From an uncultured Candidatus Saccharibacteria bacterium (GTDB lineage Bacteria; Patescibacteriota; Saccharimonadia; Saccharimonadales; Saccharimonadaceae), in NCBI GenBank assembly GCA_947305655.1, contig CAMZEA010000002.1, positions 1-64,000 of the forward strand: a DNA stretch of 64,000 nucleotides, read 5' to 3'. This document shows, piece by piece, positions 18,526 to 28,483 of this stretch. The notes beneath the pieces were generated by a model. The model was not told the DNA's origin and searched no databases. It was given only the letters and a program-made list of their open reading frames with translations. The translations under genes and the position numbers were made by a program. The stretch's first letter is position 1; each line of letters opens with the position of its first letter.

Positions 18526-19681
18526 ATTTGAGCTTTTTCAGTTCGCGCGGTGCGAGCAGAGTCGTCTTCCCCATTGCCGTTACTTCTTGCGGACGGTCAG
18601 TAAGATTCGCGAGGACCAGCTCGTAGCCGGATTTGGTTTTGCGAGCAGTAGCGACGATATCTTTCGACTCGTATTCGCAGCGGATGACCTTGCTGCCGGC
18701 CGGAAAGAGCTTCGCGAAGTATTTGAGCGCATGATAGATTGGCGTAAGAATAAAATCATCTCCGGTTTCGTTTAGGATGACTGGGCTTTTCACAAAATTG
18801 CGACAGTAGCTTGGACCGCCTCCGTAATCGAGAAGCATATTCCAGTCAAGCCAGGCGGCAGTACCACAGTTGATGTCTGAGATTATTTCTTCTAGGTAGA
18901 GCGTAGCGTCGTTTTGCCATTCAATTTTGTCATATGGCGAGAAACCACAGCACATTTCGGAGCTCACGAGCATCGCGTCTGGGTATTTTTCGTGAACGGC
19001 CCACATTTGATCCTCGCAGGTTCCGTCATACCAATGAAAGCACAATCCAGCGTCAGTCCCAGGAAGAAGATTATCAGCAACTTTTAGCAGGTTCTTTTTA
19101 TTGTGATCCCAAAGCAAGAGCTTCGGGCCGAGGCGCGAAATACGCTTCGCAAGCTTGCGCTGGGCGCGGAATGAGTAGCGACAAGATTCCCAAATTTGCG
19201 AGGCGAAAGGCTCGTTTTGCGGTGAAAGAAAATCGATTTTGATCCCCTCTTTTTCGTAGGCAGAAAGCCAATTTTTCAGGTAGTTAGCGTAGCGATTGTA
19301 GCACCAAGGCTTGAGCCAGCCGCCAAAGCGGCGTATTGGTGGGAACTTCATCGAGCGCGGCGGCGTCCATGGTGCCGCGATGAAAGTGAGGTCTTTTTTG
19401 ATTTGTTTTAGCATCGGAATGACCCACTGCTTGTCGTGGTTGATTGAAAAATCTTTGAGATCATATTTGAAAGGCTTGGGGCAGAAATCGCAACTACCAA
19501 TCGGCAAGCGACACCAGCGATAATCAAGGCCATCCTTGCCATAGTAAGCGTCAAGAAAGGCTTTTTGGCGCTGCGAGCTCAACTTAGAGAAATTATAGGC
19601 CGTCGCCTCGGTGATGGCGCCGCCCATCCCCTGCCAAGTGCCAAGCGGAAGATCTTTGCGAATAGTAATTTCGATACTCAT
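18524..19681 (-). CDS. Glycoside hydrolase family 30-like (glucosylceramidase-like)
   Basis: GTWQGMGGAITEATAYNFSKL; TFIAAPWTPPRSMK; DFLSPQNEP; LVSSEMC. Confidence 0.85.
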   Translation of the reverse strand: MSIEITIRKDLPLGTWQGMGGAITEATAYNFSKLSSQRQKAFLDAYYGKDGLDYRWCRLPIGSCDFCPKPFKYDLKDFSINHDKQWVIPMLKQIKKDLTFIAAPWTPPRSMKFPPIRRFGGWLKPWCYNRYANYLKNWLSAYEKEGIKIDFLSPQNEPFASQIWESCRYSFRAQRKLAKRISRLGPKLLLWDHNKKNLLKVADNLLPGTDAGLCFHWYDGTCEDQMWAVHEKYPDAMLVSSEMCCGFSPYDKIEWQNDATLYLEEIISDINCGTAAWLDWNMLLDYGGGPSYCRNFVKSPVILNETGDDFILTPIYHALKYFAKLFPAGSKVIRCEYESKDIVATARKTKSGYELVLANLTDRPQEVTAMGKTTLLAPRELKKLK

Positions 19682-19704
19682 CTAGTCTGTATTATACTAA
19701 TACT

Positions 19705-20751
19705 ATGATTGAAGCACAAAGAGTAGAAATCCCATGCGAACGAAAGCCTGGACGGGTCCATTCGTTTTTTGCATTAAAATTTCATGATGGCGACGAGGAC
19801 CGCGAAAAGGTCGAAGCGATTGAGGCGGCGCTAAACAAAGCCGGCATCGACATTACCTTAATGGCGCGCGACGTCGAAAAATGGGGCGAAGCCGAGATAC
19901 CAGAAGGTAAAACGTTAATGCGCGACTTTGCGTTCCCTGCCATGCTACAGTGCGATTGTAATATTATAGAGTTCAGCGAAAAAGGTGTCGGTCTCGGCAT
20001 GAACGCTGGGTTTTGCTATGCGGCAGGAAAGCCAGTATACATTATCGCGAAGACCGGAAGCGATATTTCGACGACGATGGCGAACGTTGCAGAAGAAGTG
20101 TTTTTCTATGATAGCCCGGAAGATTTGGTTGAGCCGTTCAAGAAAGTTGTGCAAAAATTCCCGCGTGTGATATTAGCATCTTCATCGCAATTTCGCAAAC
20201 TTCAGCTAGCCGAGGCCGGGATTCCGTTCGAGGCGATTACTAGTAACGCCGACGAAACTCCCGACGATTCAAAAACATATGAAGAACAACTAGCGGATAT
20301 CGCAATGCGCAAGGCGCATGTAGTTTTTGGAAGCACAAAGGACCGTGGGCTTAGATTAATACTGGCGGCTGATCAGAATATAGTTTTTGACAGCAAGATG
20401 TACGGGAAGCCAAAAAACATCGAAGAGGCACGAAATCTGCTCGAGGAAATGAGCGGGTCAGACGAAGTATATTCATACACTGGCAACGCAATTCTGCTAG
20501 CAGATGGAGAAAAAGTACTTAAAACCATCAACGTCACAGACAAGACGAGGCTTAGCATCGACGTGCTAAACGAGAAGGAGCTAAATGACTATTTGGCCGA
20601 CGAGCGATGCATGTCGGCATGTGGCGCTCTAATCGTAGACGGCAATCCGTTCGTTCATGTCGTCGATGGCCGCCTATCGACCGCAAGAGGCATGACGCTT
20701 GAATTAGCAAACGAGTTGCTGACTAAATTTATCAAAAAACTTCCTAGTTAA
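19705..20751 (+). CDS. Fusion of nucleoside 2-deoxyribosyltransferase-like domain and Maf-like nucleotide pyrophosphatase-like domain
   Basis: N-terminus FFALKF...CDCNIIEFSEKGVGLGMNAGFCYAAGKPVYII; C-terminus VILASSSQFRKLQLAEAGIPFEAI...LAADQNIVFDSKMYGKPKNIEEARNLLEEMSG. Confidence 0.7.
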   Translation: MIEAQRVEIPCERKPGRVHSFFALKFHDGDEDREKVEAIEAALNKAGIDITLMARDVEKWGEAEIPEGKTLMRDFAFPAMLQCDCNIIEFSEKGVGLGMNAGFCYAAGKPVYIIAKTGSDISTTMANVAEEVFFYDSPEDLVEPFKKVVQKFPRVILASSSQFRKLQLAEAGIPFEAITSNADETPDDSKTYEEQLADIAMRKAHVVFGSTKDRGLRLILAADQNIVFDSKMYGKPKNIEEARNLLEEMSGSDEVYSYTGNAILLADGEKVLKTINVTDKTRLSIDVLNEKELNDYLADERCMSACGALIVDGNPFVHVVDGRLSTARGMTLELANELLTKFIKKLPS

Positions 20752-20763
20752 CACTAGGAAGTT
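20738..20763. terminator. Bidirectional terminator between convergent genes
   Basis: AACTTCCTAGT-TAAC-ACTAGGAAGTT. Confidence 0.7.
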
Positions 20764-20771
20764 CATGAGAG

Positions 20772-21386
20772 TTATAAGTGTTTTGTCTTTTTCCAGCAAG
20801 GCTGATACTTGTCTGGATGCATTAATAGTCTTTCTTCTTTTGTTGGCGGGTTTAGAATATCCCAAGCGAGCATCACGAGAAAGAAAAATGTCGCAGATGC
20901 AATCATTATCCACTCGAAGGTACATTTTGCAAACCCGGCATCCATAATTGCCCATACTAACTGCGGAATACCGAGAGATGCCAAAACCCATTGGCTAACG
21001 AAGTATCCGCAGAAATCATGCGTAATTTTCGTTGGGCTGTTGCGCGAGCCTTTCGGGTAGCGCATTCCGTCCGGAATGCGAACAGCTACCGCAATAATCG
21101 CGCACCCGATTGCAGTTACGACGAAGTACCAAACTTGGTAGCAAAAATCCCATGGCACGGGATCTTGAGCGCGTAGACCAATAATCATCGAGAATGCTAC
21201 GCCGAGCATAAGATCACCTGGCATAAACGTTCGCGACTGACCTTGTCCAAGATATACCGAGCGTGATTCAAATACGCGTGCCGAGAAAAACATTGCGCCC
21301 GGATAAAAAAGCCAGTAGCAAATTATAAGCACGACGGAATTTATCGTTTGGTTAGCTAAATAAAAATTTGTTAAGAATGAAATCAT
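20772..21386 (-). CDS. Multi-pass membrane protein, unknown
   Basis: 204-aa ORF with multiple TM segments; SD-like GGGGTGAT upstream. Confidence 0.6.
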   Translation of the reverse strand: MISFLTNFYLANQTINSVVLIICYWLFYPGAMFFSARVFESRSVYLGQGQSRTFMPGDLMLGVAFSMIIGLRAQDPVPWDFCYQVWYFVVTAIGCAIIAVAVRIPDGMRYPKGSRNSPTKITHDFCGYFVSQWVLASLGIPQLVWAIMDAGFAKCTFEWIMIASATFFFLVMLAWDILNPPTKEERLLMHPDKYQPCWKKTKHL

Positions 21387-21476
21387 GATATCACCCCCTA
21401 TTCTTCACAAAACACTCAAAAAGGACTTAGCCCACTCTATTAAATATATTATATCATTTTTATAGATAATTGCAAA

Positions 21477-22403
21477 CTAGCGAATAAGTAGAAGCCAGAC
21501 CATCAATGGCATCAGGCCAATGGAAAGAACCGTCGAAATCGTGACAAGCTCGGAAGATTCAATATCATTCCCGCCATATTTAGCCGCGAAAAGGCCAAGG
21601 CTAGTTGCGGTCGGCAAGGCCTGAATGAGAGTACAGACGTAGACGACTTCGTCGGGAAAATGAGTAGCGCGAAGAAGGCCATACGCAATGAGTGGGCCTA
21701 CGACGAGTTGGATGGCGGCGGTGAGAGTGAGGCGCCACTTTTTAATAAGCTTGATAAATTTCGCGTGACTAAGCATGAAGCCGATACAAATGATCGACAG
21801 CGGAGTAGTTGCGCTGCCAACAATACTTACTGACTCCGAAACAAATTTCGGCACAGTAAGCGGCGAGAGAAACAGAATCATACCTAACGCTACGGCAATT
21901 ATATTCGGATTAGTGATAATGCCCAGAAAAAGTTTCGGCGTCACTTTGCGCTGGAATAAATAAACGCCGTATGAAAATAGAGCGACATTAAATGCGATGA
22001 TGAATCCGCAATAAGCTACGATACCTTGCGGGAAAGTGCTGGCGATGATCGGGTAGCCGAGGAAAGTAGCATTATTAAAAATCAGCGCGAACTGCGATTC
22101 AAAGCGAATCTCGCCTTTATAGAATGCTTTGTTAAAAATGATTCGCGAAGCAACGACAAGCGCAAACATAACAATAACGCCCGCGAGTAACCCTTTAAAG
22201 AAAAGGTCGGACTGTGCTTGGTCGAATTCCGCCGGAAACGCCGCAAAAAGCGAGGCCGGCATGAATACAACTAACAGTAAATTAACGAGCGTCTTGTTGA
22301 ACTTATTGTCGATTATTTTTGCTTTGCCAAGAATAAAACCGAGCACCATAATAATGCCGATAGTAGCAAGGCGAAGATAGAAATTAGTTAGGTCGATGCC
22401 CAT
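21477..22403 (-). CDS. AEC family transporter (auxin efflux carrier-like)
   Basis: About 10 TM; FILGKAKIIDNKFNKTLVNLLLVVFMPASLFAAF; FNNATFLGYPI; LVVGPLIAYGLL. Confidence 0.85.
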   Translation of the reverse strand: MGIDLTNFYLRLATIGIIMVLGFILGKAKIIDNKFNKTLVNLLLVVFMPASLFAAFPAEFDQAQSDLFFKGLLAGVIVMFALVVASRIIFNKAFYKGEIRFESQFALIFNNATFLGYPIIASTFPQGIVAYCGFIIAFNVALFSYGVYLFQRKVTPKLFLGIITNPNIIAVALGMILFLSPLTVPKFVSESVSIVGSATTPLSIICIGFMLSHAKFIKLIKKWRLTLTAAIQLVVGPLIAYGLLRATHFPDEVVYVCTLIQALPTATSLGLFAAKYGGNDIESSELVTISTVLSIGLMPLMVWLLLIR

Positions 22404-22406
22404 GCT

Positions 22407-24263
22407 TTAATTATACCCTTCCGCCTGCATCTCGAATAAGGTCTTATAAATGCCGCGGCGCTTCATTATGAGCTCATCATGAGTGCCGGATTCAATAATT
22501 CTGCCCTCTTTTAGCACAATGATTTGGCTAGCTTTTCGAACCGTCGAGAATCGATGCGAAATAATAACTGTCGACTTTCCCTTTTGGGCTTCGATGATAT
22601 TTTTAAAGATTTGATACTCGGATTTTGCGTCGATTGCTGAAGTTGGTTCATCGAGCAAAAGGATGTTCGGCGAACGGAATAAAGCGCGCGCTACAGCGAG
22701 GCGCTGCCATTGGCCGCCAGACAAATCCGTGGTTGAATTCTCATCGAAATCTTTGGACAGAATTTGATTAAGTCCTTTTTCATAGGTCGACGCGAGATTA
22801 GAAAGATCTGCTTGCGCGAGAGCGGCCTCAATTGCCTTTCGATTATATGCCTTGTTCGTATCGCCAAACCAAACATTCTCACCAAGCGTAGCAAACTCGT
22901 AGCGCGAATAGTCTTGGAAGAGTGCACCGAGTTGAGAGAGGTAGCTGTCGCGGTTGATTTTCGACAATGGTTCGCCATTCACGAGTATCACGCCCTCCGT
23001 TGGTTCGTATGCGCCAATGAGAAGTTTGATGAGAGTTGTTTTGCCTGCGCCATTTTCGCCAACAATAGCGACCGAATCACCAGGAGCAAGCGTGAAGCTG
23101 ATATTGTCGAGTGCCTTCACGTCAGAGTGAGGATAACTAAACGATACGCCCCTAAATTCAATCGTTGGCGTTTGGGTAATCTTGATTTCGCCACTCTGCT
23201 TTGCCGGTGTTTCCATAAATTCCATAAAGTCAGTCGCGTTGACTAGGTTTTCGCTCACAGTCGCAATATTACTAAAGAGGCTGGAAATGTTACTGTTCAA
23301 TTGGTTGAGGAGGGTGCGAACCGTAAAGAACTGGCCAATCGCCAACTTCTCATGAATGATTTCAATCGACACGAAGATAAGCACGCCAAAACTAGCAATC
23401 GTTTCAAGAATGTTAGAGCCAAAGTGGGGCCATAAGTAGCGGCGCTCATCAATAATGTCTTGCTCTTGGCTGTGGCGATCCGCCTTAATCATGCGCTTGA
23501 TTAGATAATTTCCGAGACCGTTCAATTCAATTTCGAGCGCATTATTCGAATTAAGAATCTTGTTCTGAATATTCCAGGCAATGCGACGGTCACGAGTGTA
23601 TTCGCGCCAGTTGCGACGTCGCTTGGCGGAAAGGCGAAGAGAAATAATTGATGATGGGACGGAAGACAAAATAACGACAATCGTCACAATTGGCGAAATA
23701 GTCAATGTAGCGATAACAACGGAAATAAGGCTAATGAGCGCCGAGACGACATTCACGACGCTAAATGAAACTGACGGAATTGAACTTGCAAAGTCTTTGA
23801 CGCGATTAAACTTATCCGCGAATTCCCTGCTCTCACGTACGCGAAGTGGAATCTGGATGTATTTCGAGGTAACCATCTCGCTAACATAGATATAGACATC
23901 CTGATAAGTGCGAAGAGACAAGAATCCGTTTATAGTGCCCAAGATAATATCCATCAGCTGGACGCCGAGAAGAAATGCAGTCAGCACAATAAATGGCCCA
24001 AGGTCGCGAGTGCCGATAGCCTCAGCGATAGCCGTAACGGCGGCGCCAGCTAAGACGGCCGTAATAGACGGAAGGATAGAATTATAGATGCGATATACGA
24101 TAAAGAAAATCGTTCTCGCACCGACTGCTTTGCGGTAAATACGCGTTACATAGAATAGCGACTTAAAAGAAATTCGAGGATAATTCGGATTTTTACGCTC
24201 GGCGTTGCGGCGTTTGACGTTTTCGGCGTGTCGTAGCTTGACTTTCTTGAATGGTTTTGGCAT
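22407..24263 (-). CDS. ABC transporter, fused permease and ATP-binding domains
   Basis: GENGAGKTTLIKLL; LSGGQWQRLAVARALFRSPNILLLDEPTSAID; N-terminal TM region. Confidence 0.93.
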   Translation of the reverse strand: MPKPFKKVKLRHAENVKRRNAERKNPNYPRISFKSLFYVTRIYRKAVGARTIFFIVYRIYNSILPSITAVLAGAAVTAIAEAIGTRDLGPFIVLTAFLLGVQLMDIILGTINGFLSLRTYQDVYIYVSEMVTSKYIQIPLRVRESREFADKFNRVKDFASSIPSVSFSVVNVVSALISLISVVIATLTISPIVTIVVILSSVPSSIISLRLSAKRRRNWREYTRDRRIAWNIQNKILNSNNALEIELNGLGNYLIKRMIKADRHSQEQDIIDERRYLWPHFGSNILETIASFGVLIFVSIEIIHEKLAIGQFFTVRTLLNQLNSNISSLFSNIATVSENLVNATDFMEFMETPAKQSGEIKITQTPTIEFRGVSFSYPHSDVKALDNISFTLAPGDSVAIVGENGAGKTTLIKLLIGAYEPTEGVILVNGEPLSKINRDSYLSQLGALFQDYSRYEFATLGENVWFGDTNKAYNRKAIEAALAQADLSNLASTYEKGLNQILSKDFDENSTTDLSGGQWQRLAVARALFRSPNILLLDEPTSAIDAKSEYQIFKNIIEAQKGKSTVIISHRFSTVRKASQIIVLKEGRIIESGTHDELIMKRRGIYKTLFEMQAEGYN

Positions 24264-26083
24264 TACTCCACCGTGACGGATTTAGCAAGATTTCGTGGCT
24301 GATCAACGTCATTGCCACGTTCGACGGCAATATAATATGCGAGCAGTTGTTGGAGGGTATTGAGCAAAATAGGAGCAAGGAGCTTAACTGGACTATTAAT
24401 GCGGACGATGTCGTCTGCCTCAATTTCGCGCGACGAATTGGTGAGGATAATCGTTTTGCCGCCGCGAGCTCGGACTTCATGCAGGCCGCCACAAGATTTA
24501 TCGAAGAGCCAGTTGTCGAGAATCGTGAATACTTCGAAGAAGCGGTCGTCGATAAGTGCAATCGGGCCATGCTTCAACTCTCCGCTCGCATAGCCTTCAG
24601 CGTGAATATAGGAAATCTCTTTGAGCTTCAAGGCGCCTTCGAGCGCAATAGGATAAGCCGTATCACGACCGAGATATAGCGCGTCGTCATACTGAGCGTA
24701 CTTTTTCGCGATAGACTTCATCGTGTCATGATGCTCGTTTAGTACTTTTTCGATTTCGTTAGGAAGGATAGAAAGTTCTTGCGTATACTCAGCGATGAGC
24801 TTAGGGTCTCCACCGTGATATTCGGCGAGCATACCACCAAACATCAACATCGCAACTACCTGCGCAGTAAAGGCCTTAGTCGAAGCAACAGAAATTTCTG
24901 GGCCAGCGTGAACGTAAGTACCGCCATCACATTCGCGAGCAATCGTCGAGCCGACAACGTTAACGATACCGAGCACCTTCGTGCCGCGTTTCTTAATCTC
25001 GCGCAGACAGGCGAGCGTATCGGCAGTCTCACCAGATTGAGAAACAATCAGAGCCACGGAGTCTTTTGGAAGATGGAAGGACCGGTAGCGATATTCGCTC
25101 GCGATTACGACTTCGGTCGTCAGATCCGGAACGAGCTGTTCCATATAGTATGACGCAAGCAGGCCGGCATAGTAAGCCGTGCCGCAACCGACGATAACAA
25201 TGTGATGAATATTCTGCAATTCTTTCGCGGTGAGGTTTGGGCCGCCAAGGTGCATTTTGCCAGTTTCTGTGTCGATGCGGCCAGAAAGCGTGTTATGAAG
25301 CGTTGACGCCTGCTCCATGATTTCCTTGAGCAAGAAGTGATCATAGCCGCCCTTCTGAATCTGTTCGACATCGCCCTCAATAGTTTCCGGCTTCGAAGAC
25401 AGGTGACGAAGGCTGAGCGAGAAGACCTCAGCGCCATCCTTCGTGCAAACCGCTAACTCGCCATCATTGAGATAAATTGCCTCACGCGTATAGCCGAGAA
25501 GCGCCGAAGCGTCAGATGCAATTAGGGTTTCACCCTTCCCCAAGCCGATGATGAGCGGCGAACCAAGACGTGCGACGATTACCGTGTCTGGCTCATTCGG
25601 AGAAAAAGCAGCAATGCCATAGGTGCCACGAACGCACTTGAGAGATTTTGCAACTGCGTCCTTGAGACTCACGCCGTCCGTATAATTGCTATCAATCAGA
25701 GCTGCGAGCACCTCAGTGTCAGTGTCGGACGCAAAATCATAATTGTTTAATTTTGCCTTGAGTTCTTTGTAGTTTTCGATAATACCATTATGGACGAGGT
25801 AAATACGACCAACGTGATGCGGATGAGCATTAGCTTCCGTCACGCCGCCGTGAGTTGCCCAGCGCGTGTGGCCGATACCAAGATGGCCATCCTGAGGTTT
25901 TTCGTCGAGAACCTTGCTGAGCTCAGCGATCTTGCCAACTGAGCGCGCGAGATGCGCTTCATTATTGTCATCAAGAGTGGCAATACCGGCCGAGTCGTAG
26001 CCGCGGTATTCGAGACGCTTCAAACCATTAATCAAGACTTCTTGCGCTGATTTTTTGCCAACATAGCCCACAATTCCACACAT
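24263..26083 (-). CDS. glmS: Glutamine-fructose-6-phosphate aminotransferase (isomerizing)
   Basis: MCGIVGYVGKKSAQEVLINGLKRLEYRGYDSAGIA; SIS domains; C-terminal LAKSVTVE. Confidence 0.97.
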   Translation of the reverse strand: MCGIVGYVGKKSAQEVLINGLKRLEYRGYDSAGIATLDDNNEAHLARSVGKIAELSKVLDEKPQDGHLGIGHTRWATHGGVTEANAHPHHVGRIYLVHNGIIENYKELKAKLNNYDFASDTDTEVLAALIDSNYTDGVSLKDAVAKSLKCVRGTYGIAAFSPNEPDTVIVARLGSPLIIGLGKGETLIASDASALLGYTREAIYLNDGELAVCTKDGAEVFSLSLRHLSSKPETIEGDVEQIQKGGYDHFLLKEIMEQASTLHNTLSGRIDTETGKMHLGGPNLTAKELQNIHHIVIVGCGTAYYAGLLASYYMEQLVPDLTTEVVIASEYRYRSFHLPKDSVALIVSQSGETADTLACLREIKKRGTKVLGIVNVVGSTIARECDGGTYVHAGPEISVASTKAFTAQVVAMLMFGGMLAEYHGGDPKLIAEYTQELSILPNEIEKVLNEHHDTMKSIAKKYAQYDDALYLGRDTAYPIALEGALKLKEISYIHAEGYASGELKHGPIALIDDRFFEVFTILDNWLFDKSCGGLHEVRARGGKTIILTNSSREIEADDIVRINSPVKLLAPILLNTLQQLLAYYIAVERGNDVDQPRNLAKSVTVE

Positions 26084-26119
26084 AATTTACCTCCGTCTGT
26101 ATGGTTATATTGTATCAAA

Positions 26120-28150
26120 TTATCGGCGGCGAGTAAGGAAGAAGATTGCGCCCGCTACGAATGCACCAATACCAGTAAAGGCAAAGGCGAATGGAGCTGG
26201 GTCAGAATCAAGCGTCTTTGGTGCTGGCGGGATATCATAAATATAGATAACCTCGATATCACCATCTACGACGCCGGATGCATTCACTGGGACCTCAGTG
26301 AGGATATATCCTTCTGGGAGATTTTTTGAAGCTTCGGTTTCGTAGTCGTCTTTGTAAACGTATTCTACCGATTCTGGGTCTGCGATCTCGGCACCAGTCT
26401 GCTTTGAGATATGCTTGGTCGTAACAGTGTAGTATAGGTCATAGTAATAAGTAATAACCTCATCCTTCAAAAGTACGCCACTTGCATTGGCGGGAATTGG
26501 GAATTTTTCGCTAATCTTATACCCTTCTGGAAGATCCTCAGGATTGAGTGCAGATGTCTCATATTCTGAGCCATGTGGGTAATTAATTGAGGAAGGATCC
26601 GCAAGTTTTTTGCCCGTTGCAGTACTGATATGATTAACCGTTATTTTATGGTTGAGGGTAGTTTTAACTGGATTCGTTTCCTTTTCAGTATCCCCCTCAT
26701 CGCCAGTCTGAGCATAGGAAATAGTAGCAGTATTGTTGACTAGCCCCTTCGTCACAACATTCTTGACCGTGACCGGTATAACAATGCGGAATGTATTTGC
26801 ATAGAATGCCGCGGTTGTCAGCACGTCGCTCTTTGCGGCGGCCTGAACCGTATTGCCATCAACGGAGACAACAAACATGTTAGTAACATCTTGGTCTGCG
26901 TTATTATAGATTTTTATGTTAGACACGGCATCTGGGGTTAGGTTTTCGTCGATTACGTCCGAGATAACGAAGCTCATATAGAAGTGATTGCTTGCGATAT
27001 TTGGATACTTACTCCAGAGCGACATGAAGGTAAGAATATCGACTTCCGTACTATATTGATCCGGGATATCCTGGGCGATGACATAGTTGAATTTGTCGCC
27101 AGTTGTGGCGGTATTTGAGGAGCAATCTGCTTTATCGCAGACAGTTTTGTTGCTCGCGACGACATATTTCTTCGGAGCCGGAGTATCGTATTTAATTGGA
27201 GAGCCGAAGAATAGAGTCACGCCGGCCTTCTTTGCGCTATAGCGGAAGCTGTACTTGCTGTTTTCCATGCCGGTAACAATACCAATGGCAGAGTTCGCGT
27301 AATAAATACCATTAAACTTATTGCCGACGTTGTTCGTGCCGATTGCGAGGCCATTATTCCCGGTTTTTAGCTTAAAGTTGCTACTTTGATTATTCTTTTG
27401 GTAATAGAAAGTGGTCTTTGTACCGGCCGCGTTGAGCCCGTCATAGAAAGAAATACCCTCGTCGCCGCCAAATAGCTGGCTGGAGTAGTCACTATTGCCT
27501 TTGACGTCGAAGTCAAAAATGGCATACGATAAGCGGTCAATGCCAGGAACAGGAGTACCTTTTGTGGTCGTTTCATTATAGGTACCTTTCTTGATGTATT
27601 CAATCGAGAAGTCGACATTAACATAGTCCGCGTTAACCCAGAACATAATAGGATCGCCGGCACCGAGAGGTTTTTGCCTTTCGTCGTTACTACAGAGCGT
27701 ATTCATATTGTCTTCGGTGATCGTAACATCCGTACCGCAGATTCTATTGCGGAAATAGATATAGGCAAGCTGGTCAGAGGCGCCGGCCCATTTTACTAAA
27801 TGATCCATGCGAAAAATGACATCAACCTTATTCCCGTTTGCGTCAACGGCGGTAGTATTTTCGAGAAGGAAGACAATCTGGCCGGTCGTAGTATTCAAAA
27901 CATATTCTGTTTCGTTTGGCTCATCGCCGTTAGTAGAGGCACGAGAAGCGTCAAAAACTTTAGGAGTAATCACGGTATCGGCAGTGCGATAAACCTTTGC
28001 ATAGGCATACTGCTCGTCTAGAGTGCCGAGCGCATCCCAGTTATAATATACTGAATCTTGTGCTTCCGCATCGTGATGCGGAACGAGAAACGGTGTGACC
28101 GACACCGCGGCAATGGCGAGACCAATGCCAATGGCACGCAACTTTTTCAT
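26120..28150 (-). CDS. Large surface protein with MucBP-type repeats and C-terminal TM anchor
   Basis: Signal peptide; two repeats (ITVNHISTATGKKLADPSSINYPHGSEYET..., VTTKHISKQTGAEIADPESVEYVYKDDYETE...); C-terminal FAFTGIGAFVAGAIFFLTRRR. Confidence 0.82.
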   Translation of the reverse strand: MKKLRAIGIGLAIAAVSVTPFLVPHHDAEAQDSVYYNWDALGTLDEQYAYAKVYRTADTVITPKVFDASRASTNGDEPNETEYVLNTTTGQIVFLLENTTAVDANGNKVDVIFRMDHLVKWAGASDQLAYIYFRNRICGTDVTITEDNMNTLCSNDERQKPLGAGDPIMFWVNADYVNVDFSIEYIKKGTYNETTTKGTPVPGIDRLSYAIFDFDVKGNSDYSSQLFGGDEGISFYDGLNAAGTKTTFYYQKNNQSSNFKLKTGNNGLAIGTNNVGNKFNGIYYANSAIGIVTGMENSKYSFRYSAKKAGVTLFFGSPIKYDTPAPKKYVVASNKTVCDKADCSSNTATTGDKFNYVIAQDIPDQYSTEVDILTFMSLWSKYPNIASNHFYMSFVISDVIDENLTPDAVSNIKIYNNADQDVTNMFVVSVDGNTVQAAAKSDVLTTAAFYANTFRIVIPVTVKNVVTKGLVNNTATISYAQTGDEGDTEKETNPVKTTLNHKITVNHISTATGKKLADPSSINYPHGSEYETSALNPEDLPEGYKISEKFPIPANASGVLLKDEVITYYYDLYYTVTTKHISKQTGAEIADPESVEYVYKDDYETEASKNLPEGYILTEVPVNASGVVDGDIEVIYIYDIPPAPKTLDSDPAPFAFAFTGIGAFVAGAIFFLTRRR

Positions 28151-28249
28151 CTTGTTTATGTTCCTTGTTTGTTTTTGACCTATTTGGCTTTTATGATAGC
28201 ATAGTTTTTAAAAAAACGCAAGCGTTTTGGCATATTTTGCGATTGGTCC

Positions 28250-28278
28250 TTGACAGATATGGGAATATTTCCTAAAAT
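28250..28278 (+). promoter_or_regulatory. Sigma70-type promoter of tRNA-Asn
   Basis: TTGACA-N17-TAAAAT. Confidence 0.75.
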
Positions 28279-28289
28279 AATACTTACGA

Positions 28290-28364
28290 TCCCCTGTAGC
28301 TCAATGGTGGAGCAAGAAGCTGTTAACTTCGAGGTTGTCAGTTCGAGTCTGACCGGGGGAGCCA
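28290..28364 (+). tRNA. tRNA-Asn(GTT), CCA encoded
   Basis: TCCCCTGTAGCTCAATGGTGGAGCAAGAAGCTGTTAACTTCGAGGTTGTCAGTTCGAGTCTGACCGGGGGAGCCA. Confidence 0.94.
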
Positions 28365-28483
28365 TTTTTTAGGAACCGCCTCAGGCGGATTTTTTATTTT
28401 TCGTTTTTTATGTTATAATAATGTAAACGAAGCTATTGAGGTTACGTATTTGTACATTAATTTTTTGAGGAGGTGTATATCAT

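Noticed and set aside
28206-28231. AAAACGCAAGCGTTTT hairpin as terminator
   Set aside because: Not downstream of any gene on either strand in the right orientation; short stem, so not annotated.
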